Below are positions 33,081 through 36,160 of a DNA stretch of 36,160 nt, piece after piece (the first letter of the stretch is position 1; each line of letters starts with the position of its first letter). The stretch lies in assembly GCA_026394075.1 (NCBI GenBank), contig JAPKYX010000057.1, positions 1 to 36,160 on the forward strand. Reading direction: 5' to 3'. Below the pieces are notes generated by a model. The model was not told the DNA's origin. It searched no databases and saw only the letters and a list, made by a program, of their open reading frames with translations. The position numbers and the translations under genes were made by a program. This DNA is from Acidobacteriota bacterium. GTDB lineage: Bacteria; Acidobacteriota; Terriglobia; Bryobacterales; Bryobacteraceae.

Positions 33081-34250
33081 CTACCCCACCACCTTCTTCC
33101 CCACCGCATCCCACTTCAGCCGCTTGCCGGACCGCAAGCTCTCAATCGCCATGCAGAGCACCACGTTGGTCTGCTGCGCCACTTCCACTGGGGCGTTGGG
33201 CTGCTGGCGGGTCTGCACGCACTCTAGGAAGTTGCGGATGTGCTGGCGGGTGGCGTGGGAGAACGCGCCGGGGGAGCGGCGTTCTTTTTCGGGCTTTAGT
33301 TCGGTGGCCTTGGGGTCTTCCCGATAGAGCGCCCAATGCTCGCGGCCCGCGTCGAAGCGAGCCTTGGTGCCGTGGTGTTGGGCCACCTGGTCGAGAAAGC
33401 CGGAATAGCGCATGGACTTGTAGCCGACCGTGAAGGCCACCAACACCTGCTCAGGATATTCGAGCAGCATCGTGGTCGTCTCCGGCACTTCCGCGCCGGG
33501 CAGCGTGTTGACGCCCGCGGCGTAGACGGCGGAGGGGTACGTGAGCCCGCGGAGCCAGTGGATGGCGTCGACCATATGCGCGGCCTGGCCGATCATCAGG
33601 CCGCCGGAATAGTCCCAGAAGTAATACCAGTTGCGGAAGCGCTGCGCGTCCAGTTCACGCGGCGGAGCGGTGCCCAGCCACTGCTTCCAATCGAGCTTGC
33701 CTTCGAGCGGCGCCGGGTTGAGCGATGCCTGGTTGTTCATCCACCACGCGTTCACGTGGCGCACGTCGCCAATGTTGCCGGTGTCGTAGGCTTGCTTAGC
33801 TTCCAGAAACACATCGTAGCTGCGGCGCTGCATGCCCACCTGGACAATGCGTTTGGTCCGCTTGACGGCCTCGATCATGCGCCAGCCTTCGGCGATCGTG
33901 TGCGCTAGCGGCTTTTCGACATAGACGTCCTTGCCCGCCTCCACGGCATCGATCACCATCTGCGCGTGCCAGTGGTCCGGTGTCGCCACCACCACCACCT
34001 GGATCGACTTGTCGTCCAGCAGCTTCTTGTAGTTGTCGTAAGCCTGCGCGCCGGTCGAGGCCACCTTCAAGCCAGCCCGCAGATTGGGCTCATAGACGTC
34101 GCAGACCGCCGCCATGTTGACGCCGATCTCTTTGAACTCGCCCGTCAGATAGCGGCCGCGGCCACCGGAGCCGATGATGCCGCCACGGACAGCGCCTTGC
34201 GCCATCAGGGGAACGGCGGTTGATGCCAGCAATATGCGTCTTGTCACCAT
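33081..34250 (-). CDS. Gfo/Idh/MocA family oxidoreductase, exported-type
   Basis: This 389-residue protein begins with a short twin-arginine-like leader (MVTRRILLASTAVPLMAQG), preceded by AGAGG at proper spacing. The NAD(P)-binding Rossmann domain follows: GGIIGSGGRGRYLTGEF (23-39), VVVVATPDHWHAQMVIDA (85-102) and the conserved EKPLAHTIAEG (112-122) with the Lys of the EKP motif. The C-terminal alpha/beta domain contains YSGGLMIGQAAHMVDAIHW, typical of the family. Members oxidise or epimerise sugars and sugar derivatives. Secreted versions are common in soil acidobacteria and planctomycetes, but their substrates and cofactor supply are unclear. Confidence 0.92.
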   Translation of the reverse strand: MVTRRILLASTAVPLMAQGAVRGGIIGSGGRGRYLTGEFKEIGVNMAAVCDVYEPNLRAGLKVASTGAQAYDNYKKLLDDKSIQVVVVATPDHWHAQMVIDAVEAGKDVYVEKPLAHTIAEGWRMIEAVKRTKRIVQVGMQRRSYDVFLEAKQAYDTGNIGDVRHVNAWWMNNQASLNPAPLEGKLDWKQWLGTAPPRELDAQRFRNWYYFWDYSGGLMIGQAAHMVDAIHWLRGLTYPSAVYAAGVNTLPGAEVPETTTMLLEYPEQVLVAFTVGYKSMRYSGFLDQVAQHHGTKARFDAGREHWALYREDPKATELKPEKERRSPGAFSHATRQHIRNFLECVQTRQQPNAPVEVAQQTNVVLCMAIESLRSGKRLKWDAVGKKVVG

Positions 34251-34363
34251 GAAGCCTCTATCCTACATCCACCGCAACTCCATGGTCCGGCGTGGGCTAG
34301 CCACGGGCAGCGGGGACGGTCCAGGCCCCGGCGCGAGGGGCCGGGATGGTTCAAGTGGAGAAA

Positions 34364-34383
34364 CTCTCAATAAATAATGAGAG
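34364..34383. repeat. Inverted repeat in AT-rich leader region of the acyltransferase gene
   Basis: CTCTCA (34364-34369) and TGAGAG (34378-34383) are complementary across an 8-nt AT spacer. The 226-bp intergenic region (34251-34476) is less GC-rich than the rest of the window, and it holds no gene. Upstream of the repeat, GGCCCC and GGGGCC around 34324-34342 form another potential stem. These could be promoter-linked sites. Confidence 0.25.
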
Positions 34384-34476
34384 AAAAACAGCGGCGCTAG
34401 CGCTCTATGTTTATCTGGCTACCGGCCACCGGGTCCGAATCTCACGGCTTCTTGAAGTTTATGTAAGCGATACCAT

Positions 34477-35577
34477 ATGGACCGAAATTCCAGCAATCTT
34501 GATCTTCTGCGCTCGATTGCCGTCCTGGCCGTCTACTTTTCCCACGTTTCGCAGATGCTGAAAGTCGAATCGGTGGGCCCGATTTCGGTCAACGCCTTTG
34601 CACAGATGGGAGTGCTGGCGTTCTTTGTTCACACCAGTTTGGTCCTGATGTTTTCCATGGACCGCCTTCAGATGCCAGCGGCGGCGATGTTTAAGGCATT
34701 CTATGTCCGGCGGGCCTTTCGGATTTACCCGCTGAGCATTGTCACGGTTGCTGCGACGGTCGTCTTCTCGATACCGGCGGTCGCCTGGAAGGAGTACGTG
34801 CCGCTGGGGAGACTTGATCTCGTCTCGAATCTTCTCATCACGCAAAACCTGACGTTCAGCCCGGAAGCCCTGGGCGTACTGTGGAGCCTGCCACTTGAAG
34901 TCCAGATGTACGTGATACTCCCGGTGCTCTATCTGGCGGTTAGGCGGTGGCCTTACTGGTGGTTGCCGGTGGGGCTGTGGGTACTTGCCGTTGTGGCCGC
35001 GCCGATCCAGGCGAAAACCATCTCCCGGCTTTCCGTTCTCCAGTACGGCCCCTGCTTTCTCGGAGGCGTGCTGTGTTATGTGCTGTGTAAGTATCGCCGA
35101 TACTCATTTCCATCCTGGGGCTGGCCCGCCATCATCCTGGCCGCTTTCGGAATCCGGCAGCTAGGCGTTAGCGCGGGGTGGGTTGCCTGTTTGCTCCTCG
35201 GTGCGGCTCTGCCGCATATCCAGGAAGTTCAGCAGCCCTGGATCAAGACCGCCGCTGCCTGGATTGCCAAGTATTCCTACGGCATTTATCTGTCTCATCT
35301 GATTGTGCTCTGGACGGCATTTGTTGTGCTGGAGGCGTGGCCACTGTGGGGCCAGATCCTGGTCTGCGTCAGCCTGTCGGTGGCCTTACCCATGGCGATG
35401 TTTCATTGGATTGAGCAACCAATGATGGCCGTTGGCGCCCAATTGGCCCGGAGGACGGCACCTCCTGTGCCGCAGCCCTGGACGGACGACGCCCGGCACC
35501 TTCAGCCCCTCGCTCAGACGGCTGTCCAATTCAAAGACAAGGCCATGTCATCATTGACCATGAATGCTAAAGCCTAG
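34477..35577 (+). CDS. Acyltransferase family 3 membrane protein
   Basis: This 366-residue polytopic membrane protein has about ten helices. The AT3 hallmarks are NLDLLRSIAVLAVYFSHVSQ at the N-terminus with the presumed catalytic His in YFSHV, the VRRAFRIYPLSIV block at about residue 75, and LEVQMYVILPVLYL. The SYGIYLSHLIVLWTAF stretch near residue 270 is also typical. AT3 proteins (OafA/NolL/WecH type) transfer acyl groups to sugars on envelope polysaccharides. GC content is somewhat lower than its neighbours. It overlaps the start of a glycogen debranching enzyme by 14 bp, an unexpected pairing. Confidence 0.9.
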   Translation: MDRNSSNLDLLRSIAVLAVYFSHVSQMLKVESVGPISVNAFAQMGVLAFFVHTSLVLMFSMDRLQMPAAAMFKAFYVRRAFRIYPLSIVTVAATVVFSIPAVAWKEYVPLGRLDLVSNLLITQNLTFSPEALGVLWSLPLEVQMYVILPVLYLAVRRWPYWWLPVGLWVLAVVAAPIQAKTISRLSVLQYGPCFLGGVLCYVLCKYRRYSFPSWGWPAIILAAFGIRQLGVSAGWVACLLLGAALPHIQEVQQPWIKTAAAWIAKYSYGIYLSHLIVLWTAFVVLEAWPLWGQILVCVSLSVALPMAMFHWIEQPMMAVGAQLARRTAPPVPQPWTDDARHLQPLAQTAVQFKDKAMSSLTMNAKA

Positions 35578-36160
35578 CTCGAGCCGCGGGGCACCCCGGC
35601 CCATGGGTGCGTCGCTGGCCCGCGGCGGCATCAACTTTGCCATCTTCTCGAAATACGCCACCCATGCCTGGTTGGTGCTGAATGACGGGGACTCCACCGT
35701 CGAACTGGAGCTGAACCCCAAGCTGAATCGGACGGGGCACATCTGGCACATCCTGGTCCGGGGCGTCGATGCTGGCGTGCGCTACAACTGGCGCTTTGAC
35801 CGGCGGCCCGATGACGGCTCCGTGATGCACCGGTTTGACCCTTCCTATCTACTGCTGGACCCCTATGCGCTGGCCATTGTTGGTGGCGAAGAGTGGGGCT
35901 CGCTGGATAAGCTCCGGGGGCTGCGGCGGTGCCTGGTGGCAACCACGGATTTTGACTGGCAGTGGGATCAGCCGCTGAACCTGCCACTGGCGGAAACCAT
36001 CATCTATGAGTTGCATGTCCGCGGCTTCACGCGGCACCCGTCATCAGGCGTCACCGCGCCGGGCACGTTCCTGGGGTTGACGGAAAAGATCGCGTATCTG
36101 AAGGAGCTGGGCATCACGGCGGTGGAACTGCTGCCGGTGAATGAGTTCGAAGAATCCGAC
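35564..36160 (+). CDS. GlgX-like glycogen debranching enzyme / isoamylase-type GH13 protein (N-terminal part; runs off window)
   Basis: The frame starts at an ATG at 35564, inside the acyltransferase gene's last 14 bases, and is open to the right edge (199 residues seen). The start is preferred over the ATG at 35603 because the residues RGAPRPMGASLARGGINFAIFS match the conserved N-terminus of this family (usually GRPxPLGA-type). A CBM48 module spans about 10-100 (GINFAIFSKYATHAWLVLND, GVRYNWRFDR). The GH13 barrel begins at about 145 with IIYELHVRGFTRHPSSGV and continues GTFLGLTEKIAYLKELGITAVELLPVNEF (key piece: ELGITAVELLPVNEF). Family members hydrolyse alpha-1,6 branches in glycogen and related glucans. 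Catalytic acids lie beyond the window. Confidence 0.93.
   Translation, partial: MLKPSSSRGAPRPMGASLARGGINFAIFSKYATHAWLVLNDGDSTVELELNPKLNRTGHIWHILVRGVDAGVRYNWRFDRRPDDGSVMHRFDPSYLLLDPYALAIVGGEEWGSLDKLRGLRRCLVATTDFDWQWDQPLNLPLAETIIYELHVRGFTRHPSSGVTAPGTFLGLTEKIAYLKELGITAVELLPVNEFEESD

Noticed and set aside
1..36160. Mobile elements, CRISPR arrays, tRNA or rRNA genes
   Set aside because: No transposase, integrase, spaced direct repeats or tRNA-like cloverleaf was noticed. The toxin-antitoxin pairs alone are not evidence of a mobile element.

Overview
The window is high-GC DNA from a free-living bacterium, most likely an acidobacterium of the Solibacter/Bryobacterales type. The evidence is the combination of gene families: Oar-like TonB-dependent receptors with an N-terminal carboxypeptidase-regulatory-like domain, several Tat-exported enolase-superfamily enzymes, Gfo/Idh/MocA and SMP-30 proteins, and two secreted enzymes carrying the Ig-like C-terminal module described from Solibacter (TIGR03437). 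No tRNA, rRNA, CRISPR array, insertion sequence or phage module was seen. The taxonomic call is inference from gene content only.

Layout. 1-692 (-) is the N-terminal part of an exported SMP-30/gluconolactonase. 797-1588 (+) is an exported DUF4159 protein. 1666-4845 (+) is a 1059-residue protein of no recognised family. 4990-6351 (+) is an exported enolase-superfamily enzyme. 6382-8302 (-) is a compact protein-sorting unit: exosortase E fused to a CPBP protease, preceded by a 53-residue gene, apparently uncalled, whose product is little more than a signal peptide plus a VPEID-CTERM tail. 8503-9840 (+) is a ManD/RspA-type dehydratase homologue and 9861-10619 (+) a GNAT acetyltransferase. Two large Oar-like receptors (10622-13954 and 15194-18361, both -) flank the ribosome-assembly GTPase rsgA (14064-15116, +).

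18613-19673 (+) holds a DUF5519 gene overlapping a monofunctional peptidoglycan transglycosylase. It is followed by a convergent NagX/DUF5009-type membrane acyltransferase (19773-20921, -) and a split chromate transporter (21009-22075, +). Next come an HDOD signalling protein (22093-22977, -) and a two-gene ABC exporter (23026-25560, +). A gene-poor stretch with a possible ankyrin remnant and a perfect Crp/Fnr-type palindrome leads into a pirin gene (25902-26600, +). A UPF0175/DUF3368 toxin-antitoxin pair (26664-27373, +) precedes a third exported enolase-superfamily enzyme (27457-28713, +).

From 28733 to 31604 a secreted cyclophilin and a secreted intradiol dioxygenase are divergently transcribed, and both end in the Solibacter-type Ig-like module. 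Then follow a membrane-anchored methyltransferase (31643-32401, -), a HicBA-type pair (32497-32992, -) and a secreted-type Gfo/Idh/MocA oxidoreductase (33081-34250, -). The window ends with a family-3 acyltransferase (34477-35577, +) whose end overlaps the start of a GlgX-like glycogen debranching enzyme (35564 to the edge).

Together this is a chromosomal region rich in extracytoplasmic carbohydrate and aromatic metabolism and cell-envelope functions. The most distinctive local systems are the minimal exosortase E/VPEID-CTERM unit and the large unassigned protein at 1666-4845.
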